NCBI RefSeq assembly: GCF_002207865.1
Contig: NZ_BDQM01000008.1
Span: forward strand, 1 to 64,000
Source of the DNA: Colwellia marinimaniae
Lineage (GTDB): Bacteria; Pseudomonadota; Gammaproteobacteria; Enterobacterales; Alteromonadaceae
Direction: 5' to 3'
DNA length: 64,000 nucleotides
Shown: one piece after another, positions 9,254 through 16,947 of the stretch
Layout of the letters: every line of letters begins with the position of its first letter
Position numbering within the stretch: the first letter of the stretch is position 1
The notes under the pieces: model-generated
What the model was told of the DNA's origin: nothing
Database searches by the model: none
Seen by the model: only the letters and a program-made list of their open reading frames with translations
Position numbers and translations under genes: made by a program

Positions 9254-10000
9254 ATGACTGTAAAACCAACTGATGTAAGTGACTTTTTTAGTATAAGTTA
9301 TGGGACAGTGAATTATTCTATTTATATCTCTAAAAAATATAAATATATATATATTGAAACTCCAAAAGTGTGTTGTTCTACAATTAAAAGAACACTTGTG
9401 AGTTATGAGATAGCGCCTAGAGTAATTAATGATGGAGAAAGCGTACATATTGCCGCCACTAAAGAGCTAGCTTCAATTAAGGATTATGATACATTGAGTG
9501 AATTGCTTAGCAATGATGAGTATTTTAAATTTTGCTTTGTGAGAAACCCATATTCTAGACTTTTATCATGTTATTTAAATAAATTTACTCATGAGAATTC
9601 ACATTACGATGATTGGGCTAAAAGCATTGGACTCGATGCTAATGTACCTATTAGTTTTGATGACTTTGTTGCAGCTTTAAATAAGGGGGATAACCTAAAA
9701 GTTAATGGACATTGGACTCCTCAAACAGAATTATTGGGCTTTGATGTAAATGGTTTTAAATTTGATTTTATTGGTCGGATGGATGATTTCAAAACAGATT
9801 TTGAATTGGTCAAAAATAAGATATTTAATTTACAGAGAAACACTACATTTGAGAAAGATAACCGTTCATCAGTAACCTCTGCAGGTAAAAAGGTAGAAAG
9901 TTATTTGACGGATAAAACAACAGAAATAATTCAGGACATGTATAAAGATGATTTTGATAATTTATTATACAGCCCAGATCCATTTTTTGTTAAAAGCTAA
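9254..10000 (+). CDS. Carbohydrate sulfotransferase (Sulfotransfer_2-like)
   Basis: A 248-residue protein. The PAPS-binding elements are visible: a 5'-phosphosulfate loop-like 'IETPKVCCSTIKRTL' near residues 34-48 and a 3'-phosphate motif 'FCFVRNPYSRLLSCYLNKF' near residues 94-112, with the typical RNP and downstream serine. This layout matches the carbohydrate sulfotransferase family (chondroitin/HNK-type). It lies 15 bp after the fucosyltransferase with 'gagaagtataa' upstream of the ATG, so sulfation of the newly made fucosylated glycan is likely. PAPS would come from cysDN/cysC further right. No signal peptide or transmembrane segment is seen, so it should act in the cytoplasm before export. 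Confidence 0.85.
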   Translation: MTVKPTDVSDFFSISYGTVNYSIYISKKYKYIYIETPKVCCSTIKRTLVSYEIAPRVINDGESVHIAATKELASIKDYDTLSELLSNDEYFKFCFVRNPYSRLLSCYLNKFTHENSHYDDWAKSIGLDANVPISFDDFVAALNKGDNLKVNGHWTPQTELLGFDVNGFKFDFIGRMDDFKTDFELVKNKIFNLQRNTTFEKDNRSSVTSAGKKVESYLTDKTTEIIQDMYKDDFDNLLYSPDPFFVKS

Positions 10001-10029
10001 TGAGTTACTTTTTTGTTATGAGATTTTGA

Positions 10030-10221
10030 ATGGTAGTTCGTAAAACTTGGTTAAAGGAGCTTAAAAAGCTATCTGATCCTGTATTAAAGGCAGCTGCAAA
10101 TAGCTCGCTTAAATCTTCTATGAATATTACGTCTGGCGGTTATTTAGATCGTGCTAAGTTTGCTCCGTTAGAGGTTGTCTCTAGGTTATTATGCAGCATA
10201 TCTATTTGGCTTGAACTCTAA
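10030..10221 (+). pseudogene. 5' fragment of a DUF2264-family gene
   Basis: The 63-residue frame 'WLKELKKLSDPVLKAAANSS', then a stretch ending 'LEVVSRLLCSISIWLEL', resembles the first roughly 60 residues of DUF2264 proteins, which are several hundred residues long and start with a similar 'W...L..ia.PVL' to 'Ea..Rll.gia.WLel' stretch. Here it stops after 'WLEL', and 25 bp later another gene remnant begins. It looks like a truncated remnant. Its ATG follows the sulfotransferase by 29 bp. The family assignment is from memory of the domain's N-terminus. Confidence 0.55.
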
Positions 10222-10246
10222 GGCCGAACATAAGGTTAACTGTTTT

Positions 10247-10408
10247 ATGAAAACATTGTATTTACATATAGGAACTGGAAAAACGGGGTCAACTTCGATC
10301 CAAGAAACTTTCAGATCGCTAAAGAATAAAAATTATTTATTCCATTGTAGCCAGAGCGGGGTTAAGGAAGAAAGATGGGACACCCCTATCTTTGACTGCT
10401 TAAAATAG
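10247..10408 (+). pseudogene. 5' fragment of a sulfotransferase gene cut by a mobile element
   Basis: From the ATG at 10247 the frame reads 'MKTLYLHIGTGKTGSTSIQE', a classic sulfotransferase N-terminus with the 5'-phosphosulfate-binding loop 'GTGKTGSTS'. Homology ends near 10370, where the first copy of the 'aaagatgggacacc' repeat starts, and the frame runs out at 10408. The rest of the enzyme is absent, so the gene was truncated by insertion or a linked deletion. It shows the locus once encoded a further sulfotransferase. Confidence 0.75.
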
Positions 10409-10772
10409 TGCACTAAACTTGAGTTAATTAATCCTTTTATTGTAGGGGACGTGATAATGACTCAGCCGAGAAAACAACAGGTTTGTTTAGAAGCAACACC
10501 TTATTAAAAAAGATGGGACACCCCCATTTTTGACAGCTTAAAATAATGTACTAGACCACTTCAACTTGAGTTAATTAATCATTTTATTGTAATCAAAAGA
10601 TGGGACACCCCCAACTTTGACAGCTTGAAATAATGTACTAGACTTGAGTTAATTAAAAGATGGGACACCCCAATCTTTGACAGCTTAATATAAAAGATGG
10701 GACACCCCCATCTTTGACAGCTTAAAATAATGTACTAAACTTGAGTTAATTAATCATTTTATTGTAGGGGAA
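10371..10772 (+). repeat. Five degenerate copies of a transposase-upstream hairpin repeat
   Basis: Copies of 'aaagatgggacacc...' start at 10371, 10509, 10596, 10656 and 10693. The cleanest (10693-10715) is a hairpin: AAAGATGGG, a 5-nt loop, CCCATCTTT. Several copies are followed by 'cttgagttaattaatc' and 'ttttattgtagggga'. The copy at 10371 also includes a truncated start of the downstream transposase (ATG at 10457, about 16 codons, then stop). No gene is present in this stretch. The copies look like serial insertions or partial duplications of the transposon's left end. Confidence 0.85.
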
Positions 10773-10778
10773 GTGATA

Positions 10779-11774
10779 ATGACCCAGCCGAGAAAACAAC
10801 AGGTTTGTTTACAAGCAACACCTTATTATCACTGTATTTGTCGTTGTGTCCGTCGTGCTTTTTTGTGCGGTGAAGATCAAGTAACCGGACAAAATTTCGA
10901 TCATCGTAAGCAATGGCTTGTTGATAAAATTACGAATTTATCAACCATTTTTGCTATTGAAATTTGTGCCTATTCGATTATGAGTAATCATTATCACTTG
11001 GTGCTAAAAGTTAATAAAGGTTTGGTGTCGCAATGGAATGATAAAGAGGTTGCTTTACGGTGGATGCAGTTATTTAAAGGCCACGTATTGGTTGACCGTT
11101 GGTTAAGTGATATTAAAACGTCACAAGCTGAAACGGATAAAGCGCTTGAGTTTATTTCAATATGGCGAGAGCGTTTATATGATTTAGGTTGGTATATGCG
11201 CAGCTTAAATGAAAGTATTGCGGTGCAGGCGAATAAGGAAGATAACTGTAAAGGAAGGTTCTGGGAAGGTCGCTTTAAATCACAAGCGTTATTAGACGAA
11301 ACGGCTTTGTTGGCTTGTATGGCTTATGTTGATTTGAATCCTGTAAGGGCCGCAATATGTGATACTCCCGAACATTCTGATTTTACCAGTGTTCAACAAC
11401 GACTTTATTCACTTAAAAAGGCAACTAAGTCGCAAACCGTTCAGCCTGCAACATTATTGCCGTTTACGGGGTATGATCCCCATAGTAAAACACAGCAAGG
11501 ATTACCTTTTAAATTATTTGATTATTTATCACTCGTTGAGTGGACTGGAAGATGTGTTCGTGATGATAAACGAGGATTTATTCCAGCAGATATAAAACCT
11601 TTGTTTGAGCGTTTATCGATAAATGAAGAGGATTGGTTAACGGTAATTAAAGAATTTAATCGTCACTTTATCAGTGCGGCTGGTAATAAAGCTAAATTAG
11701 CGTTGTGGGCACAGCAAACAAATAGAAAATGGTGTGCCACTCATGGCGATATGCAGTTGTATCGGGGTTTGTAG
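10779..11774 (+). mobile_element. Y1 (HUH) transposase, IS200/REP-associated superfamily
   Basis: A protein of about 331 residues. I prefer ATG 10779 (an 'aggggaa' Shine-Dalgarno lies upstream) over GTG 10773. The N-terminal half has the HUH-type nuclease features: 'YYHCICRCVRRAFLCGE' at the start and the metal-binding 'SIMSNHYHLVLKV' (HxH, around residue 72). A tyrosine occurs in 'LLACMAYVDLNPVRAA', the usual position of the catalytic Y in TnpA_REP-like proteins. The C-terminal extension of about 110 residues makes it larger than minimal IS200 transposases. It cuts and joins single-stranded DNA at hairpins, which fits the five hairpin repeats upstream. The reading frame appears intact. Confidence 0.85.
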
Positions 11775-11815
11775 GTTGCGTTGAGTGAAGGTAACATATT
11801 TTATTAACTAACTTG

Positions 11816-11850
11816 CAATGGTAATGCGGTTGCATTACCATTGTAATGCG
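11816..11850. promoter_or_regulatory. Palindromic putative operator upstream of prlF-yhaV
   Basis: Positions 11816-11827 (CAATGGTAATGC) and 11832-11843 (GCATTACCATTG) are a perfect 12-bp inverted repeat with a 4-nt centre. The half-site core 'gtaatgcg' recurs as a direct repeat at 11821-11828 and 11843-11850. It lies 24 bp before the antitoxin ATG. AbrB-type antitoxins such as PrlF autorepress by binding upstream repeats, so an autoregulatory operator is the likely role. No obvious U-run follows. Confidence 0.7.
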
Positions 11851-11873
11851 AGTCTAATATTATGGAGGTTACT

Positions 11874-12203
11874 ATGATTCAAGCAGCCTTAGAAGCTGAA
11901 TCGACATTAACAGAGCGATTTCAAACAACCGTACCTCGTGTTGTTCGTCAAGCACTACACTTGAATAAAAAAGATAAAATAAAGTTTATCATTCAACCAA
12001 ATGGTAGTGTTTTACTGTCTCGTGTTGAACCGATAGAAAATGATCCTGTTGTTGAATCGTTTTTAGCTTTTGTTGCAAGCGATATGCAAAAACATCCTGA
12101 AAAGCTGCAGCCGCTTACTGCAAATATGCGTGATAGCGTTGAATTATTAACCACGGATATTCAAGTAGATTTAGGGGCGCCATTATCTGATGATGATGAA
12201 TAG
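11874..12203 (+). CDS. prlF: Type II antitoxin PrlF (SohA) family
   Basis: A 109-residue protein from ATG 11874, chosen because 'atggaggtt' provides a Shine-Dalgarno; an in-frame upstream ATG at 11862 lacks one. Residues about 5-50, 'ESTLTERFQTTVPRVVRQAL' then 'LNKKDKIKFI', form the SpoVT/AbrB swapped-hairpin DNA-binding domain. The C-terminus 'GAPLSDDDE' is the acidic tail typical of PrlF. In the known system PrlF neutralises the YhaV ribonuclease and represses the operon. It is followed 2 bp later by yhaV. Confidence 0.88.
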   Translation: MIQAALEAESTLTERFQTTVPRVVRQALHLNKKDKIKFIIQPNGSVLLSRVEPIENDPVVESFLAFVASDMQKHPEKLQPLTANMRDSVELLTTDIQVDLGAPLSDDDE

Positions 12204-12205
12204 CT

Positions 12206-12682
12206 TTGTCTGATAATACCGCTATTGTTATTAATGGCTGGACGTTATACACACACCCATTATTTGTTGAACAATATGAACTTTTAGAGAAAAAAGTCGT
12301 CGGGCTCAAGGCAAAAGATCCTATTGGTTACCTCAAAAAAAATGACACCAAGAGGCTAGCGGCTATCCATAAGTTAGCATATGAAGTTATCCCGCAAGAT
12401 CCAACAAAAACGGATTATCGCCAAGGTAAAACATTAGGAGATAAAAACAAGCACTGGTTCAGAGCTAAGTTCTTTCAGCAGTACCGATTGTTTTTTCGGT
12501 ACGATATCCAATCAAAGGTAATTATCTATGCTTGGGTTAATGATGATAGCAGCAAACGAGCTTACGAAAGTAAAACAGATGCTTATAAAGTATTTGCGAG
12601 AATGTTAAAATCTGGTAAGCCACCTGATAGTTGGGAAGATCTTTTAAAAGCTTCAAAAAGATCCCTCAGGGTCAGGTCTTGA
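12206..12682 (+). CDS. yhaV: Type II toxin YhaV (mRNA interferase)
   Basis: A 158-residue protein with a TTG start 2 bp after prlF, implying translational coupling and low relative synthesis. Visible family features are 'INGWTLYTHPLFVEQYELL', 'QDPTKTDYRQGKTLG', 'HWFRAKFFQQYRLFFRYD' and 'IIYAWVNDD', a RelE-like fold in which the RxKF and RLFFR segments hold the basic active-site residues. YhaV cleaves mRNA on ribosomes and is inhibited by PrlF. The gene appears full length. It sits between the Y1 transposase and a degenerate copy of the transposase-linked repeat (12746-12771), suggesting it arrived or persisted as mobile-element cargo. Confidence 0.88.
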   Translation: MSDNTAIVINGWTLYTHPLFVEQYELLEKKVVGLKAKDPIGYLKKNDTKRLAAIHKLAYEVIPQDPTKTDYRQGKTLGDKNKHWFRAKFFQQYRLFFRYDIQSKVIIYAWVNDDSSKRAYESKTDAYKVFARMLKSGKPPDSWEDLLKASKRSLRVRS

Positions 12683-13043
12683 ATTTTGTTCTTTTATTAC
12701 TTCGGCTGGCACTATTCACAAATAAGTCGACTTATTGCAAAAAAAAAGATAGGACAGCCCGAGCTTTAACAAACGCGAATCAAAATTTTAAGAAACGTCC
12801 TGATATAATTTAACTATAGGTCAAAACTTTAAAATTATTGACCTTAGATCCTTTGCACCCCTCATTGAGCTTTCATTGATAAAAAATAAATACTGTCATT
12901 CAATTTCTATCAATATACACTATAGAGTATATTGATATTGAAATTAATGGGTGATGGTAATTTAGTGCTTATTGATGTTGGCGATCACGATATATAGACT
13001 CATTAGAAAATAATTACACTACTAATAACGAGTAAACATAATA
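12683..13043. other. Gene-free stretch with repeat and toxin remnants
   Basis: A 361-bp gap between yhaV and gmd. It contains a degenerate copy of the hairpin repeat found before the transposase ('aaagataggacagcccga', 12746-12763, continuing to 12771) and a toxin-gene tail (12938-13006). The last 37 bp carry the leader of gmd. I see no intact coding sequence. Confidence 0.7.
12938..13006 (+). pseudogene. 3'-tail copy of the RelE/ParE-like toxin gene
   Basis: These 69 bp align without gaps to the last 69 bp of the toxin gene at 16008-16076, including the final 'cattag'. The encoded 'LVLIDVGDH' is kept, but an earlier in-frame TAG has appeared. The rest of the toxin and its antitoxin are missing here. 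It lies just before gmd and is one of four such tail fragments in the locus. Confidence 0.8.
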
Positions 13044-14159
13044 ATGAAAAAAGCATTAATCACCGGTGTGACCGGCCAGGACGGCTCATACCTAGCCGAA
13101 TTTTTATTAGAAAAAGGTTATGAGGTACATGGTATAAAACGCCGTGCTTCATCGTTAAACACCGAGCGTGTTGATCACATTTATCAAGATCGTCATGAAA
13201 CAAATCCACGTTTCTTTTTGCATTATGGTGATTTAACGGATAGCTCAAATTTAACTCGTATTATAAAAGAAGTTCAACCTGATGAAGTGTATAACTTAGG
13301 TGCCCAATCGCACGTTGCGGTATCGTTTGAATGTCCTGAATATACCGCTGATGTAGATGCCTTGGGCACATTGCGCTTACTTGAAGCTATTCGGTTTTTA
13401 GGGCTTGAAAAGAAAACTAAGTTTTACCAAGCATCTACTTCTGAGCTTTATGGTGAAGTACAAGAAATACCACAAACAGAAACAACGCCGTTTCATCCTC
13501 GTTCGCCTTATGCCGTGGCAAAAATGTACGCTTACTGGATAGTGGTTAACTACCGTGAATCTTACGGTATGTATGCTTGTAATGGTATTTTGTTTAACCA
13601 TGAATCACCACGTCGTGGTGAAACCTTTGTCACTCGAAAGATAACCATAGCAATTGCCAATATTTCACAAGGATTACAGTCATGTTTATACCTAGGTAAT
13701 ATGGATGCTTTACGCGATTGGGGTCATGCTAAAGATTACGTACGTATGCAATGGATGATGTTGCAACAAGACGTAGCAGACGATTTTGTAATTGCTACCG
13801 GTAAACAAATATCAGTACGTGAATTTGTCCGTATGTCGGCCGCTGAAGCAGGAATAATACTTGAGTTTAGTGGTAAAGGGCTTGATGAAGTTGCAACAGT
13901 GGTTGCTGTTGAAGGCGATAACGCTCATGGTGTTAATGTTGGTGATGTTATTGTAAAAGTTGACCCACGTTACTTCCGCCCTGCAGAAGTTGAAACCTTA
14001 TTGGGTGACCCTTCAAAAGCTAAAGAAAAACTAGGTTGGACACCCGAAATTACCGTTGAAGAAATGTGTGCTGAAATGGTACAACATGATTTAGGTAAAG
14101 CTAAACAGCATGCTATTTTGAAGTCTCATGGTTATGATGTTTCGGTGGTAAAAGAGTAA
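13044..14159 (+). CDS. gmd: GDP-mannose 4,6-dehydratase
   Basis: A 371-residue short-chain dehydrogenase/reductase, the usual length for the family. It converts GDP-D-mannose to GDP-4-keto-6-deoxymannose, the first step to GDP-L-fucose. The NADP-binding motif 'GVTGQDGSY' is at residues 8-16. The catalytic T132 and E134 are in 'ASTSELYG', and Y156/K160 are in 'SPYAVAK', matching the positions known for the E. coli enzyme. '[15 protein letters not shown]' is the conserved loop that binds nucleotide and forms the tetramer interface. It is followed by fcl after a repeat element and a 151-bp gap. The mannose-phosphate genes (manA/B/C) are not in this window. Confidence 0.97.
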   Translation: MKKALITGVTGQDGSYLAEFLLEKGYEVHGIKRRASSLNTERVDHIYQDRHETNPRFFLHYGDLTDSSNLTRIIKEVQPDEVYNLGAQSHVAVSFECPEYTADVDALGTLRLLEAIRFLGLEKKTKFYQASTSELYGEVQEIPQTETTPFHPRSPYAVAKMYAYWIVVNYRESYGMYACNGILFNHESPRRGETFVTRKITIAIANISQGLQSCLYLGNMDALRDWGHAKDYVRMQWMMLQQDVADDFVIATGKQISVREFVRMSAAEAGIILEFSGKGLDEVATVVAVEGDNAHGVNVGDVIVKVDPRYFRPAEVETLLGDPSKAKEKLGWTPEITVEEMCAEMVQHDLGKAKQHAILKSHGYDVSVVKE

Positions 14160-14172
14160 TTAAAGATTTTTT

Positions 14173-14285
14173 ACCACAGAGGGTGTAGAGGCGCTTCGCG
14201 CTGCACTGAGATGAGATTGAACGTGTTGGTTGTTAAACCTTAATTATGGTTATTTTTCTCTGTGTAACTCTTAGAGCTCTGTGGT
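14173..14285. repeat. Dispersed 'ccacagag' element between gmd and fcl
   Basis: A 113-bp copy bounded by ACCACAGAG (14173-14181) and CTCTGTGGT (14277-14285), which are perfect inverted ends. Near the left end is 'gaggcgcttcgcgctgcac', itself hairpin-forming. It is related to 1-113 and 15283-15396. It separates gmd from fcl and ends 25 bp before the fcl start. Confidence 0.85.
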
Positions 14286-14310
14286 TCATACTTATTTAAG
14301 TGATTTTAAA

Positions 14311-15270
14311 ATGAAAAAAATATTTATAGCAGGCCATCGTGGCATGGTTGGTTCGGCGATTGTTCGCCAATTAGAACAACAAAATGATATTGAAGTTATT
14401 GTTCGTACTCGTAGTGAGCTTGATTTAACTAATCAGCAAGCGGTACGTGATTTTTTTGAAACTGAAAAAATTGACCAAGTATATTTAGCTGCCGCTAAAG
14501 TGGGTGGTATTGTGGCTAATAATACTTACCCAGCTGACTTTATTTACGAAAATTTAATGATTGAATGTAACATTATTCATTCAGCTCATTTATCGGGTAT
14601 TCAGCAGTTATTATTTTTAGGCTCTTCTTGTATTTATCCTAAACTTGCACAGCAACCAATGCAAGAAACCGCTTTGTTAACTGGCACCTTAGAAGAAACC
14701 AACGAGCCTTATGCGGTCGCTAAAATAGCCGGTATTAAACTATGTGAAAGTTATAACCGTCAGTATGGTCGTGATTACCGCTCGGTAATGCCTACCAACC
14801 TTTACGGCCCACATGATAATTTTCATCTTGAAAACTCCCATGTTATTCCTGCTTTATTACGCCGCTTTCATGAAGCCAAACTTAATGGCGATGTTGAAGT
14901 AGTAGCCTGGGGTAGTGGTAAGCCGATGCGTGAATTTTTGCATGTGAGTGATATGGCAGCCGCTTCAATTCACGTGATGAATTTAGATAAAGCCGTATAT
15001 GATAAAAACACTGAACCAATGTTAAGTCATATTAATGTCGGCACCGGTGTTGATTGTACTATTCGAGAATTAGTTGAAACGGTTGCTAAGGTAACCGGCT
15101 TTGAAGGTAATATCGCCTTTGATGCCACTAAACCCGATGGTGCTCCACGTAAGTTAATGAATGTTGATAGGTTAGCTTCGTTAGGCTGGAAATACAGTTA
15201 TAGTTTGGAAGAAGGTTTACAAGATGCTTATCAATGGTTTTTAGCTAACCAAGATAACTTTCGTGGTTAG
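14311..15270 (+). CDS. fcl: GDP-L-fucose synthase
   Basis: A 319-residue protein from ATG 14311 ('[15 protein letters not shown]'). A longer upstream frame starting in the repeat element is not credible. It epimerises and reduces GDP-4-keto-6-deoxymannose to GDP-L-fucose using NADPH. The Rossmann motif 'GHRGMVGS' is at residues 8-15. The catalytic S105 and C107 lie in 'GSSCIYP' and Y134/K138 in 'EPYAVAK', equivalent to the S107, C109, Y136 and K140 described for E. coli. Together with gmd it provides donor for the GT10 enzyme at 8270. A decayed second copy of its 3' part lies at 16150-16311. Confidence 0.96.
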   Translation: MKKIFIAGHRGMVGSAIVRQLEQQNDIEVIVRTRSELDLTNQQAVRDFFETEKIDQVYLAAAKVGGIVANNTYPADFIYENLMIECNIIHSAHLSGIQQLLFLGSSCIYPKLAQQPMQETALLTGTLEETNEPYAVAKIAGIKLCESYNRQYGRDYRSVMPTNLYGPHDNFHLENSHVIPALLRRFHEAKLNGDVEVVAWGSGKPMREFLHVSDMAAASIHVMNLDKAVYDKNTEPMLSHINVGTGVDCTIRELVETVAKVTGFEGNIAFDATKPDGAPRKLMNVDRLASLGWKYSYSLEEGLQDAYQWFLANQDNFRG

Positions 15271-15282
15271 TTAGAGCATTTT

Positions 15283-15396
15283 ACCACAGAGAACGCAGAG
15301 GCGCTGCGCGCTACACTGAGAAGAGATTAAAATAAAATAGCTTTGTAATAAGATCTTTATTAGGTCTTCTCTGTGAAACTCGGTGCCCTCTGTGGT
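15283..15396. repeat. Dispersed 'ccacagag' element after fcl
   Basis: A 114-bp copy bounded by ACCACAGAG (15283-15291) and CTCTGTGGT (15388-15396), with 'gaggcgctgcgcgctacac' inside. A further half-copy of the left end starts at 15415 ('accacagagaacacat'), and a decayed one ('accatagagaacacagag') at 16329, just upstream of gmm. It lies 13 bp after the fcl stop. Confidence 0.85.
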
Positions 15397-15532
15397 GATT
15401 GAACTAAAGATTTAACCACAGAGAACACATGAAATAACAGCGGCAGGTCTTACGCTTTTAAGAGTGCTATTTAAAGTGCTCTTTATTGTGCTATTATATT
15501 TAGAGCTATAAAAATTTAAAAGGATAGGTTGT

Positions 15533-15811
15533 ATGAATTCAATAACAGCCAATGAGTTAAAACGTAATGGTGTTGCTGGTATCGAAAGAGTTATGTTAGC
15601 TAGTCATGATAGCAGTGTTATGGTTGATGTAAGAGGTAAAACAAAATATGTTATTTTGTCTGCTGACGAATTCAATCAATATCGAGAGTATCAACTTGAT
15701 CAAGCCATTAAGGAGGCTGAGCAAAGTTTAGCGAATAATGAGTTTGAGATAATAAAAAATTTCGATGGTTATGCCCAGGTATTAGAAAAAGAAATTAAAG
15801 ATGGCATTTGA
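15533..15811 (+). CDS. Phd/YefM-like antitoxin
   Basis: A 92-residue protein. The N-terminus 'MNSITANELKRNGVAGIERV', then a 'VDVRGKTKYVILSADEFNQY' segment, resembles Phd/YefM-type DNA-binding antitoxin domains, with an acidic C-terminal tail that would wrap the toxin. 'aaaaggatagg' upstream gives a good Shine-Dalgarno. It overlaps the downstream toxin by 11 bp, the normal antitoxin-first layout. It probably neutralises the RelE-like toxin and represses the pair. Confidence 0.75.
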   Translation: MNSITANELKRNGVAGIERVMLASHDSSVMVDVRGKTKYVILSADEFNQYREYQLDQAIKEAEQSLANNEFEIIKNFDGYAQVLEKEIKDGI

Positions 15812-16076
15812 AATCATTCGACCAGATTCGTATGCAAAACGTGAGCGAAAATTTTTTAAAAAACATCCTGAATTAATTAAGCAGTACGTTAAGACCTTAA
15901 CCTTACTATCACTTAATCCACAACACCCTTCTTTAAGATTACATGCGATCACCAATAAACAGTGTCATTCTGTTTCAATTAATATGCAGTATCGAGTGCT
16001 ATTGACGCTGAAGTTACTGGATGATGGGAAATTAGTGCTTATCGATGTTGGTGATCACGGTATATATTCACATTAG
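15801..16076 (+). CDS. RelE/ParE-superfamily toxin
   Basis: A 91-residue basic protein. 'RKFFKKHPELIKQYVKTL', 'LNPQHPSLRLHAI' and 'VSINMQYRVLLTL' followed by 'LVLIDVGDHGIY' fit the RelE/ParE/YafQ-like fold (HPxLxxHxL and YR motifs with a C-terminal strand). It probably cleaves mRNA or inhibits gyrase; which of the two is not decidable from sequence. It overlaps the antitoxin by 11 bp. A 69-bp copy of its 3' end is at 12938-13006. Confidence 0.78.
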   Translation: MAFEIIRPDSYAKRERKFFKKHPELIKQYVKTLTLLSLNPQHPSLRLHAITNKQCHSVSINMQYRVLLTLKLLDDGKLVLIDVGDHGIYSH

Positions 16077-16149
16077 TGATTTAAATCAACACGAATTTAT
16101 CGGATTAGTTTTTACAAATGACTCTTATCTTTTTAATTTACCCTAATTC

Positions 16150-16311
16150 GATATGGGTAGCAGCTTCACTTTATGTAATGAATTTAAATAAAACATTTAT
16201 GATGAAGACACCGAATCCATGCTTAGGCACATAAATGTGGGTACATTTGAAGATGTATTGAAAGATACGTATGAGTGATTTTTAGCTAACCAAGATAACT
16301 TTCGTGGTTAA
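16150..16311 (+). pseudogene. Decayed internally deleted 3' part of fcl
   Basis: The left half ('gatatgggtagcagcttcac' onward) matches the fcl region coding '[18 protein letters not shown]' to 'HINVGTG' (about 14953-15050). The right half ends with 'ttagctaaccaagataactt' then 'tcgtggtta', almost identical to the fcl terminus (15240-15270). About 150 bp between them are missing and frameshifts are present. It is therefore a relic of a second fcl, lying directly before gmm. Confidence 0.85.
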
Positions 16312-16348
16312 GCTGGAGAAAGGTTTGCACCATAGAGAACACAGAGTC

Positions 16349-16798
16349 ATGTATTTAGCAAAAGAAACTTTTAAAACGGTTATCGCATCAACCCCCTTGA
16401 TTTCAATTGATCTTGTTATTAAAAATACTAAAGGTGAATATTTACTCGGTTATCGCACCAACCAACCCGCTAAATATTTTTGGTTTGTTCCTGGGGGACG
16501 AATTTTAAAAGATGAAGCAATGGACGATGCTTTTATTCGCTTATGTAAGAATGAACTGGGTTTAAGCGCTGTTCGTCATGAGGCCAAATTTTTAGGACCT
16601 TATGAGCATTTTTATCAAGATTATGTTTTTGGAGATGATGTTACTACCCATTATGTCGTACTGGCTTATGAAATTATTGTAGAATTAGAACTTTCTGAAT
16701 TGCCTAATGAGCAACATAACGAATATAAGTGGTTCACTAAAGCAGAACTACTCACACGTGATGATGTTCATTTACACAGTAAATGGTATGTTGGTTAA
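16349..16798 (+). CDS. gmm: GDP-mannose mannosyl hydrolase (Nudix)
   Basis: A 149-residue protein from ATG 16349; the upstream extension to 16304 comes from fcl relic and repeat sequence. It begins 'MYLAKETFKTVIASTPLISI', typical of Gmm. The Nudix-like segment is 'FVPGGRILKDEAMDDAFIRL' continuing 'CKNELGL', the modified Nudix box known for Gmm, which hydrolyses GDP-mannose and GDP-glucose to GDP and sugar. Gmm genes usually neighbour gmd/fcl and help control GDP-sugar levels. A half-copy of the 'accacagag' repeat overlaps its leader and may have displaced its original promoter or Shine-Dalgarno. Confidence 0.9.
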   Translation: MYLAKETFKTVIASTPLISIDLVIKNTKGEYLLGYRTNQPAKYFWFVPGGRILKDEAMDDAFIRLCKNELGLSAVRHEAKFLGPYEHFYQDYVFGDDVTTHYVVLAYEIIVELELSELPNEQHNEYKWFTKAELLTRDDVHLHSKWYVG

Positions 16799-16820
16799 TG
16801 AAAGTTATACTTTAAGATCA

Positions 16821-16850
16821 TGGATTCCCGACAATATACCTCGGGAATGA
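16821..16850. repeat. Hairpin repeat, 'ATTCCCGA' type
   Basis: ATTCCCGA (16824-16831), a 9-nt loop and TCGGGAAT (16841-16848), framed by 'tgg' and 'gacg'. Related hairpins lie at 17523-17548, 17799-17823 (opposite orientation) and 31162-31186. It follows gmm by 25 bp. There is no U-run, so a terminator role is doubtful. Confidence 0.75.
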
Positions 16851-16947
16851 CGGGTTTTAGTGAATAAGTTCAATATTTTAATGGTTTGGCGTTATTGTTT
16901 ACATTAGAATGCTAGAGCTTTCCATTTAAGGATTATACGGTTTAGGT

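Noticed and set aside
12631-12813. 60-codon + strand frame overlapping the yhaV 3' end
   Set aside because: It is out of frame with yhaV and extends into repeat remnants, with no family features.
16821-16850. Hairpin after gmm considered as a terminator
   Set aside because: It has no U-run, and the same hairpin occurs in other contexts and in the opposite orientation, so it is a dispersed repeat.
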